From the NCBI RefSeq assembly GCF_050947335.1, contig NC_134997.1:7254001-7318000 (forward strand): a stretch of DNA of 64,000 nucleotides. Direction: 5' to 3'. The notes beneath the pieces were generated by a model, which was given only the letters and a program-made list of their open reading frames with translations, was not told where the DNA came from and did not search any database. Positions 9,536-21,300 of this stretch are shown piece by piece. The DNA is from Megachile rotundata (taxonomy: Eukaryota > Arthropoda > Insecta > Hymenoptera > Megachilidae). Each line of letters begins with the position of its first letter. Position 1 is the first letter of the stretch. The position numbers and the translations under genes were made by a program.

Positions 9536-10299
9536 TATTCAATTTTCGTAAAAACTCAATTAATATTAATTTTATTAGCTCAATCACCTTCAACATGTCT
9601 CAAATTACATGGGAGAGCAAGAATAATTAATTTTGGAATGTTTTAACCTAATTGAATATCCCTGCCATATTCCCCAGGATCGCCATGTTTGCCCTAGAAT
9701 ATTACCGCGAAATTTGAACGTACCCCACATAACGAATGAACTTCCACACAATTTTACTTGGAATGTATATATATGTATATTGAACGTAACAATTATAAAA
9801 TATACGAATTTTGATCTGACATCCACGGGTACACGTGCGCTCGGAAACCTATCGTCACACGTTTACAACAAAATATATTAATATACATATGTATAGAATA
9901 TATAGATTTGTGAATATACCCTGTTTCCGTACTTCCCGCGATGAAACGTCGTAAAATCAAACGATACATTATTGTCCCTAATACATGGAACATACAGTTT
10001 CTGATATTCAAGATTCTTTGTACTCTCATGAATAAATTAAAAAATACTATTCTCCTCTTGTTTTCCTCTCGTACTTTCACGGATAAACACCAGTTTCGTG
10101 GATAATATATACATATACACATAATGATGTTATTGTTCGTTTTCGTACGCTTTTATACAGTGGTGTTGTTAGAGCGGTCTCGCTATATGGCCGTAGGTGG
10201 TGCAGCCATGGTTCATATATTTGTGGATAGTTATTGGAGGGGGAAGATGGTTTGAGAGTTTAGATGGGTTTAGATGTGAAAGCTAATGGATGAGAGTTA

Positions 10300-10930
10300 T
10301 ATAGGGATTTTGGATCATAGGGATTTCGGAGTGTAGGGATTTTGGGTTATAGGAATTTCAGAATATAGAAATTTTAAGATATAAGAATTTAGAAATTTTG
10401 GGATTTCAGAACATGGGAATTTTGGCATAAATTAATTTTAGAATATAGGGATTTCGGGATCTGGGGATTTCGGGATCTGGGGATTTCGGGATCTGGGGAT
10501 TTCGGGATCTGGGGATTTCGGGATCTGGGGATTTCGGGATCTGGGGATTTCGGGATCTGGGGATTTCGGGATCTAGGGATTTCGGTATATAGGAATTTCG
10601 AAACATTGCGATTTCAGAACATGGGAATTTTTACATAAATTAATTTTAAAATTTAGGGATTTCAACATATATAGACTTCGAAATCTAGGAATTTCGGGAT
10701 ATAGGGATTTTAGGATATAAAAATTTCAAGATATAGAAATTTGATGACACAAATATTTCACAATAAAAGAATTTCGGAACGCAGGAATTCCACCATGTAG
10801 AAATTTCTAAATATAGGGATTTCTCAGTATAGGGATTTCGATGCATAGACATTTTGAAATAAAAGAATGTCAGGACATAGGGATTTCGAGATACAATTTA
10901 GGAAGATAGGGACTTCCACATATAGGAATT
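10300..10930 (+). repeat. 16-bp (8+8) minisatellite
   Basis: Perfect core GGATTTCGGGATCTGG about eight times at 10446-10580, with degenerate octamers on both sides. The plus strand is G-run rich. It lies downstream of the Clk stop codon. 10930-11959 is AT-rich and probably includes the Clk 3' UTR; I could not fix a polyadenylation site. Confidence 0.9.
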
Positions 10931-11959
10931 TGGAAATATTTGGTGTTCTGAGGATCTAGGGACCTAGATATCTAGGGATATAGTGATACACTACAGGATC
11001 TATAAATACAATAATCTAGGGAAATAGGAATGAATACAAGGATCTAAGCACATACATATCCAAAGATCAAGGAATATTCCTATCCAACGACACATGAACC
11101 TAAACCCCACAAATTGTAAGCCATATACAAAAGGGCCATATAACAAGACACCATAATACAAATACAGAAAACAGACGAAATAACAGAAACTCTAAACATT
11201 ATGAAAAGTGTACTTTCTATAAAATTTGGAAAATGTAATTTGTTACAAAACATCAATATCTTTATCAATTTAACAAATTAAAAGAAAGAACTACGAATAG
11301 TGTTCCCATTATTCTGTCCATTCTCTCCACATATTTTGTGTTATGTTCAATTATGGTCCATACAATATGTTTGTACAAAGGTTTGTCTGAACAAACGGCA
11401 GGAAAGGTTTTGTAATACAAAATCGGGATTACTTTTAGTTCCTTAAATATCACTATACAATAGAACCACGACATTTTTCAGTTACACAATTTTGACCTCA
11501 GAAGTTGAGAATCACTGGCGACAGTATCTCTTCAAACTGTTATTTCTCCCTTCAAAAACAAAATTTTTTATAAACGTTTGTCTATAAACATTTTTGTAAA
11601 CAATGTACTATCAGATTCTAACAGATTCGCTATAAATCGATGTCATAAAAATGTAACATTTTCAACTATGACATCCGAAACTTATACATTACAAAAATTG
11701 ATCTTAACGTACAAACTAAATGAAAAATGTACAAAAGATTCGATAAGTTGAACAATCGCAAAATCTCAAAGACATTCACATCGGAAGACCGCCATTCTGA
11801 ACTTCAAAACCCAATTCTAATCGAAAATACCAATTCGTCTCATCGAAGTTCTAACCTACATTCCTTACAAAATTGGTCATCGTAACATCGTTCAACATCG
11901 GTCATCGTAACGCGTTCATTTGGGCCCAATTTTTACATAACCTCTCAGTCAAACGGTTC

Positions 11960-12364
11960 TCAATTCTGCGACGATCGCTGTTGATTCGCTGGCGTTTCCA
12001 TGTCGTTGTACAATATATCCGCTTGATGTGGACAGATCTGAAAAGGCACGAGCTCCGGAGCATTGTTGTTCGGCTGCGTCGATGCTTGTTGCTGAGGTTG
12101 TTGAGTTTGAGGTTGTAGCTGCTGCGGTTGTATCATCGTGGCGACGTTGCCTTGAATGGTGGCAGGAACAGTTGGCACAGAACTCACCGTCAACGGATGA
12201 GAGAACAATTCCGTAGGCACTATTGGCACTGGCACGGTGATTGGCAGAGGAAGGACGTTCACACCTTGCACGCTGTTCGATGTGGGTAACTGCACGTTGG
12301 AATTGTTCGTGTTGCAGCGGTTCATCTGCTGGCACGCGTTCGTTGCGTTGTATGGCATGCTTGC
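11960..12364 (-). CDS. Clk: Clk exon 12: C-terminal exon with stop
   Basis: Acceptor TTCAATTACAG then ASMPYNATNACQQMN. It is rich in Val/Pro (LPLPITVPVPIVPTELFSHP) and Gln (QPQQLQPQTQQPQQQ), ends QQRSSQN, and stops at 11962-11960. Compositionally it is a typical activation tail. The frame stays open upstream of the acceptor, but phase 0 from the previous exon fits the AG at 12366-12365. Confidence 0.88.
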   Translation of the reverse strand, partial: ASMPYNATNACQQMNRCNTNNSNVQLPTSNSVQGVNVLPLPITVPVPIVPTELFSHPLTVSSVPTVPATIQGNVATMIQPQQLQPQTQQPQQQASTQPNNNAPELVPFQICPHQADILYNDMETPANQQRSSQN

Positions 12365-15300
12365 CTGTAATTGAAGAAGCGATTGAGATGTGACCGCCAT
12401 TTTGGTTTGGATGTTTGGGTCAAGTGGTGTGGACAGACGATTTTGCAATTTTGGGATTTCAGGATCTTGGACTTTTGGCATTTTGTAGTTTTAGGAGTAT
12501 GGAATGTTGGGATTTTAGAACATTCGGACTATGGGGGGTTGAGACCTTGTTGGGACTATGGGATATTCGGATGTTGAGACGATGCATGGCTGCTGAGATG
12601 TTAGGACGTTGTTGGAACGTTAGGAGTATTGGATATTGGGACTATGGGACGTTGGGAGTATGGGACGTTGAGAGCATGGGACGTTGGGAGTATGGGACGT
12701 TGGGAGTATGGGACGATCGGAGTAAAGGATATTGGGACTATGGGACGTTACGAATATTGGATATTGGGACTATGGGACGTTAGGAGTATTGGATATTGGG
12801 ACTATGGGACGTTGGGAGTATGGGATGTTGGGAGTATGGGACGTTGGGAGTATGGGACGTTGGAAGTATGGGACGTTGGAAGTATGGGACGTTAGGAGTA
12901 TTGGATATTGGGACTATGGGACGTTGGGAGTATGGGGCCTTGGGAGTATGGGACCTTGGGAGTATGGGACGTTGGGACTATGAAATCTTGGGAGTATGGG
13001 ACCTTGAGAGTATGGGACCTTGGAAGTATGGGATCTTGGGAGTATGGGATTTTGGGAATATGGGACCTTGAGAGTATGGGACCTTGGAAGTATGGGATCT
13101 TGGGAGTATGGGACGTTGGGAGTATAGGACCTTGGAAGTATGGGATCTTGGGAGTATGGGACGTTGGGAGCATGGGATCTTGGAAGTATGGAATCTTGGG
13201 AGTATGGGACCTTGGGAGTGTGGGACGTTGGGACTATGAGATCTTGGGAGTATGGGACCTTGAGAGTATGGGACCTTGGAAGTATGGGACCATGAGAGTA
13301 TGGGACCTTGGAAGTATGGGACGTTGGGAGTATGGGACCTTGGAAGTATGGGATCTTGAGAGTATGGGACGTTGGGAGTATGGGACCTTGAGAGTATGGG
13401 ACCTTGGAAGTATGGGATCTTGGGAGTATGGGGCCTTGAGAGTATGGGACCTTGGAAGTATGGGATCTTGGGAGTATGGGACGTTGGGAGTATGGGACCT
13501 TGGAAGTATGGGATCTTGGGAGTATGGGACCTTGGGAGTATGGGACGTTGGGACTATGGGACCTTGGGAGTATGGAACCTTGGGAGTATGGGACCTTGGG
13601 AGTATGGAACCTTGAGGCGTTGTTGGAGCGTTGGGACTATGGAACCTTCAGTCCTTTTTGGAACGTTGGGACTATGGAACCTTGAGGCGTTGTTGGAACG
13701 TTGGGACGTTGGGGTTTTATCAGATCTCTCATTACCTAATATTTACACTTGGAATTATGAAACAATTTTGAATTCTTCAAATTCTGGGACCTTGACAAAA
13801 TTTTAGTCTTCAAAGTCAGTACTCAAGATTTCGATAAATAATAATACCTATTTTCAAAAATCGGTTTGCGCCCATAAAAATTGATAATGTATGCTACATA
13901 ATTTTTGTATAACAATCAAAGAACTATAACTGCGAACTATCAAAACATTTTAAAGGTACCAAAATTGGTAGTACCTTAAATTTTCAAGAATAAACAATTT
14001 TGTCGAAATCTTGTTCAGTTTTGATGTAATTTAAAATGTCTCTAATCTCGAGTACTTCAGAAATTAATATACTTACATTGAGTAATGGGGATAGAATTCC
14101 GTATCTAGCTATAAATAATTGTTCCGACACCCTTCTAAGCTCTTCTTGTTGATGCACGATCAACTGCTGCAACTCTTCATGTTTACGCTGCAGTTCATCT
14201 TGTATCTGATTCTGGGCAGGTGTCATCACCATTCCTTGTGGATGTAACATCTACAAACATATATACATACACTCCCCAATTCAAACTTAACAAAATCCAA
14301 GTATCAAAATCTTTAAATTTTGAATCTTTATTTGTTTCATTTTTATAAATTTTATTTTCATTATTTATTTTCAGAGTTTCTTTTACTTTGGGTCAATTCA
14401 TGGCTTATTATCTCTAGGTAACATTACCTCAGGAGTTGCCAACGTAGAAATAATCGGTGTAGGCGGTGCCGCAAAAGCAGTACTGACAACAGGTTGCAGA
14501 TTAACAGTCGCATACTGTGTTTGTTCCATAAAATTAATGCAACCTTGATCAACATCCAACAGTGGTTGTTGATGCTGCGCCTGTTGCGGTTGCTGTTGTT
14601 GTCTATTATCTATCGTGGCTATGTGACTCTTGTTCGTGATCGAGCTGTTCGCAGAAGTACCCTTCGACCTTGAAATGTGTATGATCTGCGAATGTGGAGA
14701 GCTTCGTAGGGAAGCTGACACGGAGGAACTGTCGGAACTTTCGACGTGGTGCCGTGATCTGGTGTTGGAAGATACAGATTTCGGCGTTCTGGAGGATTTG
14801 GGCCACTGCGTTGGCGAAACTGGACAAGAAGTCGTCACCTGGAAGTAGAAATGTTAGCTCTGGTTAGTTGGTCTAATTAGTTGGTCTGGTTAGTTGGTCT
14901 GGTCTGATTAGTTGATTGCTCAGAGGTGCAGATATGAAGTTGGGAGCTATGAACTGTGATGTGAAGCAGTTGGAGGTGATTGAGTAGTGTCAGGTGATGC
15001 GTAGGTGGTTATGGAGGTACTAGGATGTGGTCATTGGATGTGGAGGTATTAGATGTGGCTATTGGATGTGGAGGTACTAGATGTGGTCATTGGATGTGAA
15101 TGTATTAGGATGTGGTCATTGGATATGGAGGTACTAGATGTGATCATTGGATGTAGTCATTGGATGTGGAGGTACTAGGATGTGGAGGTGCTAGGATGTG
15201 GAAGCATTAGGATGTGAAGGTACTAGGATGTGGTTATTGAATGAGGAGGTACTAAGATGTGGTACTTGGACGTGGAGGTACTAGGATGTGGAGGTACTAG

Positions 15301-18300
15301 GATGTGAAGGTATTAGATGTGGCCATTGGATGTGGAGGTACTAGATGTGGTCATTGGATGTGAATATATTAGGATGTGGTCATTGGAGGTACTAGATGTG
15401 GTCATTGGATGTAGTCATTGGATGTGGAGGTACTAGGATGTGGAGGTGCTAGGATGTGGAAGTACTAGGATGTGAAGGTACTAGGATGTGGTTATTGAAT
15501 GAGGAGGTACTAAGATGTGGTACTTGGATGTGGAGGTACTAGGATGTGGAGGTACTAAGATGTGGAGGTACTAGGATGTGGAGACGCTAAACAACCCCTC
15601 AAAAAGTCCACAAATAAAGCAAACACACAGCAACCATACTAAAAGTAACACACTCCCGATATATTGCCGTCACATAACATCAAAATAGCTTCACCTGCTG
15701 CTGCTTCACAGGAATAAGAACATCCTGACTATGTTCCTTATTGAAGTTCTCCGACTCCTTCCTTAGTTCCTTAATAACGTCAATATAGCTAACAACATAG
15801 TGCGTGCAGACAATGAACTCCGGTTTCGAGTTCCACTGATTATAGGTTATGTAAAACCTAGTTTGCAGCCATATCCATTGCTGGCCTTTCGTGAGAAACC
15901 TGTAGTAGCAGGAAGTTCCTTCGCCCTTTTGCATAACTGTAAATAAATTCTTCATCGTCTCTGTCTTTCTCAGACACTTCATTTTTGATACTCACGCGAT
16001 TCGTGACACATGACAACCTTGTCCAAATCGTCCACGTGATAGTAATCGTATCCGGACGTGCCCAGAACCTCGAACGGAAGGTAACCGATGATGGGTGGTG
16101 CTCGATGGTCCAGAAATAAAAATTTCCACTCGAGACTGTGTCGAGATGTGAACTCTGACTTTGTGTTGTCCATCACGGACAACTCGCGGATCAGCTGTGG
16201 CGTTTGGAGACGTCCTGTACCCACGAAAACTAATCTAAGACAAGACAAGCGGGTTCACTGCAATGCGATATAGTAGGAGGTGCTATGATACGGTATCTGC
16301 GTGTTTAAGATCAGATGTTATTTTTGCTGTCACTCTGATGAAACGTTACGACATTTGGTGGATGTCTGAATGTGGTTACCATTTTGTAGGATGTATTGCA
16401 AAGTTAAATATCTTTACATATAATGTTAAATATTATTGAAAGGTGATATTTAATCTATATTTAAAAAATCTAAAAAAAAAAATAAAAAAGAATTAAAAAG
16501 ATTTGAACTCTGGGCCTTTAGATCATGAAATTAAAACGCTTCTGCTACAGCCAATTTATTATTTAAAAATTATTGTTAACATAATCTGTTAAGTAATAAA
16601 ATATATACAAATAAAAACTCACAATTATTTAAAAAGCGAACACAATTATAAATAAATAATCCAACAATAATTTTCCACCAAAAATATAAATCGCAAATGT
16701 AACATTTGACCTAACCTTTCCAACTAAACTATATAAATTATTTCTACAATTATCAATAACAAAGAAAAGTATTTTAATCGTGATTCATAATTACCCATTA
16801 CACTAAGACTTTTACTCTTATGCAAACAGTAAGAACATTTCGTCTCACATTAAGAACGAATTAATAAATTAATTAAAAGACAACGGAGAATTTGTTCTGG
16901 TATTAAACCCAATGTAAGGCTGTTGCATATTAAATGGCCGACTTTGTTTTAATTTGCAATGTAATTACTTTGTATCAATTCCAGTGGTATTACCGAACTT
17001 CGTGTTCGGTAATAAATTGTCTACCTCCGTGTCGACATCGGAACCTGTAAACGAAATAAAAAACAATGTACCTATGTTATTTATTGTCGATGTACGAAGA
17101 AATGCGAAACGGAATATCGTCAATTACGCACGAAAGTACCCAACAAATTGTACAAGCTCGTATACCGGGTTGTCCTGGATATTTAGGCCGCCCCTCTTGA
17201 TATGACACGAGAAGGATATTTGGTCCTCTGCGAATCAAATTATTAATTATAAATGTAATTGTAGACGTGTGACATATTGTCGAGTATATCATATATGTGA
17301 GTACAATAAATAAGAACTAAGAATAAATGAAGATAAATTGAACAAATAAAATTTTTATATTAGACTTTTATAACTAACACAAATTAGTTAAACGTGTAAC
17401 AGTGGGATTTTTTTGTTTACGTGTTTTTATGCCGAATTTTGGGATATTATAAGATTCTAAGGAAGATATAGAGAATTTTCACGTGGGGCATTTTAGGTTC
17501 CGGGCTATTCTGGGATTTTTTTAAATTTGGAACTTTGTGATTTTAGAATTTCAGATCAAATTTCAATAGAATACAACTTAATAGAATTTCCATTTCTTTA
17601 GGATTTCAGGATTTTTTTACTTCGGAATTGTAGACTTTTAGACTTGTAGAGTTGTGGAATTGTAGAATTATAGAAACGTAGATTCATGGAATTGTGGAAC
17701 TATAGAATTGTGGAATTGCGGAATTGTGGAACTGTGGAATTGTAGAATTGCGGAATTGTAGAATTCTAGAATTGTGGAATGTTTAATTGTGGAATTGTGG
17801 AGTTATAGAATTGTTGAATTGTGGAATAGTGCAATAATGTAATAGTCGAATTGTAGAATTGTGGAGTTGCGGAAATGTGGAATTGTGGAATTGTTGAATT
17901 GTGGAATTGTAGAATTCTAGATTTGTGAAGTTGTACAATTGTAGAATTGAGGAATTGAGTAATTATGGAATTGCGAAACTGTTGAATTGTAGAACTGTGG
18001 AATTGTAGATTTGTAAAATTGTAGAATTGTGGAATTGTGGAATTGTGGAATTGTGGAATTGTAGAATTGTGGAATGTGGAATTGTGGCATTGTGGAATTG
18101 TAGAATTGTGGAGTTCCGGAAATGTGGAATTGTTGAATTGTAATATTCTAGATTTGTGAAGTTGTAGAATTGTGGAATGTTGAATTGTGGAGTTGTAGAA
18201 TTGTAGAATTGTGGAATTGTGGAATTGAGGAATTGAGGAATTGAGGAATTGAGGAATTGAGTAATTGTGGAATTGCGAAACTGTTGAATTGTAGAACTGT

Positions 18301-21300
18301 GGAATTGTAGATTTGTGAAATTGTAGAATTATGGAATGTGTATTTGTAAAATTGTGATGTTGTAAAGTTTTACATTTTGGAGTTTTAGAATTGTAGAGTT
18401 CTAGTGTTTTACAGTTTCAAAATTGTAGAACTCTGAATTCGTAGAATTGCGAAATTGTAGAACAGTGAAATCGTAGAATTATGAAGTAGCGGAATTAGAC
18501 TATTTTACAATCGTAGAATTTTAAAATTAAATTCTTTTAGAATATTAGTTTTCCAATTTGATAACTTAATCACCTCCAAATTTTGAAATATAAAATTTTC
18601 ATAAACTTCACCTTTATATAAGCAGTACCTTCCAATTTGATCAACGTCAAGATCTTAAAATTCTCAAAATTGTCCTTTCAGTGGACACAAAATTGTCCTC
18701 TCCATCTAAATCTACGAAATATCCAGAAAATTTCTAGCAACTAGAAATTAATAGAATACCTCAACTATCTAAAATACCTACGGAATTCCAAAAAGAGTAA
18801 CCTATCAAAAATTCCAAAAACTTCCCTGCTCTAAATTCCTATTTCACCCTACTATCAATTCACAATCTTATTAATCTCATTAATCATTTTACGACCCAAC
18901 TATATCACATACTCGACTGTACAGCGAATATAAGTTCACGTGTGCACAGTAGATCTGCTGTTGAAGGGTGCAACGGAGGGTGAATATTTACCTTTCTTAA
19001 TATTCCGCCGATCCCTCGTGTTGACAGGATTCAGTAATACGTTGTATAACGATGATTGGTCCTCTTGATACGTAATATCATAGATTGTTGTGTTCTCTAA
19101 CTCGTTTGGGAGATAGCCGAGCAGAGATGTAACGCTTTCGGACACGTAATAAATGCGCCCGCTTGAAGAAAATACCATTATAAAACCGTCCAGAGCCTAT
19201 ATTGAGGAAATGTCGCTCGTGTTTTTATCAGTAACAACATCAGTCGACGAAACATTTACATTCATGCTACTAATCGAACTTGGATATCGTTTTATTTCAG
19301 CGATAACGTTAATAAATAATTTTGTAGATAATCCACTACTTAAATGTGGTCGATATTTCTGCTGATTTAATAAATAATTTAGTAGATTTACTAGCACCAG
19401 ATTAAAATTAAGATAAAATTAAAGTTTGATGAAATTGATTCATTTTAAGATACACTAATTTGTAGTGAGTGACTTATGATTATCTTTGCACGATTTTAAA
19501 AACAAAAATGCACAGCAAAGTTTTCAGAGAAATTGTAAATTGAAAAAGTTTGAAAAATAGAATTTTGAAAAAGAAAAATTTGCAATTATTTTTCGAATAA
19601 TGCAGACAATTATATTAATAATGCAAATAAAAGTGAGGAGTTAAATTATTTTTTAAGCAAATTTCGAAATGCCATAATTAAACGATATCAGTGTTCGTTC
19701 TTAATTTTCTGAAGAAGAAAAACGATCTGAAACATCGAGTCAGCAGTGATATTGTTTTAGATTCGACGATTAAGCACAACAAGACTCTCGTACCTCTAAT
19801 ATCAGATGCGTGAATTCTTCGTTCGAAAGAAACGACGGTTTCCAATCTTCCTGAATTTCGTGAACCCTGGATCTTACTGCTATTTCTGTAACAAAGAAAT
19901 TGTTTCGTTATTTTTTTATTAAATATTACTTTGAATAGATTCCTGAGACCATTATTTAATTAATTATTAGGAGTATGAAACGAATTCAGGACTAGCTTCA
20001 ATTTTACTTACTTCATAATGTTTAATAAACTTCATAGTCTTTAATGTTCATTAAAATGAAATTTTTTAAATTATGTACAATTTTAAAAATAATAGAAATG
20101 TGTCAATTTTACTACATTAATATCAATTTTAGTCACTTCATAATATTTGATATACTTCGTAGCCTTTAATGTTCATTAAAATTAAATTTTTTAAATTATG
20201 TACAATTTTAGAAATAATAGAGATGTCAATTTTAATACATTAATATAACTTTAAATAACTAACTAAGACTTTAATTGAAAAATATTCTACGAACTAAGAA
20301 TTCGAACGAAACCCTTGTCGTACAATTTATTTGTCAGATGCGTCAGTTAAAACTAAGCTATAATAAAATAAACAAAGAAAATTAAAATTTGAGTATTCTA
20401 TATTCAGTGATTCTTGTCTATACAAATTTTAGTTAAACTTCAATTTCAAATTAAGGAGTATTATAAATTTGAGTAACGTTTTTCAAATTAGAGCTGTGAG
20501 TCAAGAGTGAGAGTCGCGAAAGAACGGCAGGCAGTTAAGAAAAATGGCGGGCAACGCGTGCATCCTGATATATTAGTTTTTAATAGAACTATTCTTTTAC
20601 AGATTCCTTTTGAATAGATTTTACTTGAAAAGTTACTTGTAATCATGCACTAAAAATATTTTTAGTTACAATACAACGAAATATTTTTTAATTAAATCTG
20701 TAGTACTACATATTGATGTCTAAATATAGTGGAACATACAATAGTGGAATAAATAATAAAGTAGAAACCTCAAAAGAATTCAAGTTATTCGAGTAAAATT
20801 TGTAACTAAAATACAACAATTCAAGTAAAATTTGTGAGTAAAATTCAATAATTCAAATAAAATTTGTAAGTAAAATACAATTGAGGTAAAATTTGTAACT
20901 AAAATTCAACAATTCAACTAAAATTGTGGAATTGGGGAATGGTGGAATTATGGAATTGTGGATTTGTGGAATTGTGGAATTGCGGAATTGTGGAATTGGG
21001 GAATGGTGGAATTATGGAATTGTAGAATTGCGGAATTGTGGATTTGTGGAATTGCGGAATTGCGGAATTGTGGAAATGTAGAATTCTAGATTTGTGAAAT
21101 TGTAGAATTCTAGATTTGTGAAATTGTAGAGTTGTGGAACGTGAAATTGCGGAATTGTGGAATTCTAGATTTGTGAAATTGTAGAATTGTAGAATGTGGA
21201 ATTGCGGAATTGTGGAATTCTAGATTTGTGAAATTGTAGAGTTGTGGAATGTGAAATTGTGGAATTGTGGAATTCTAGATTTGTGAAATTGTAGAGTTGT

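Noticed and set aside
9793..10122. 109-codon minus ORF
   Set aside because: No family resemblance, low-complexity AT-rich context, no supporting splice or promoter signals.
12415..13806. Overlapping ORFs up to 235 codons (Gly-Val-Trp-Asp-like repeats)
   Set aside because: They result from a stop-free 16-bp repeat open in all plus frames, inside a Clk intron on the other strand.
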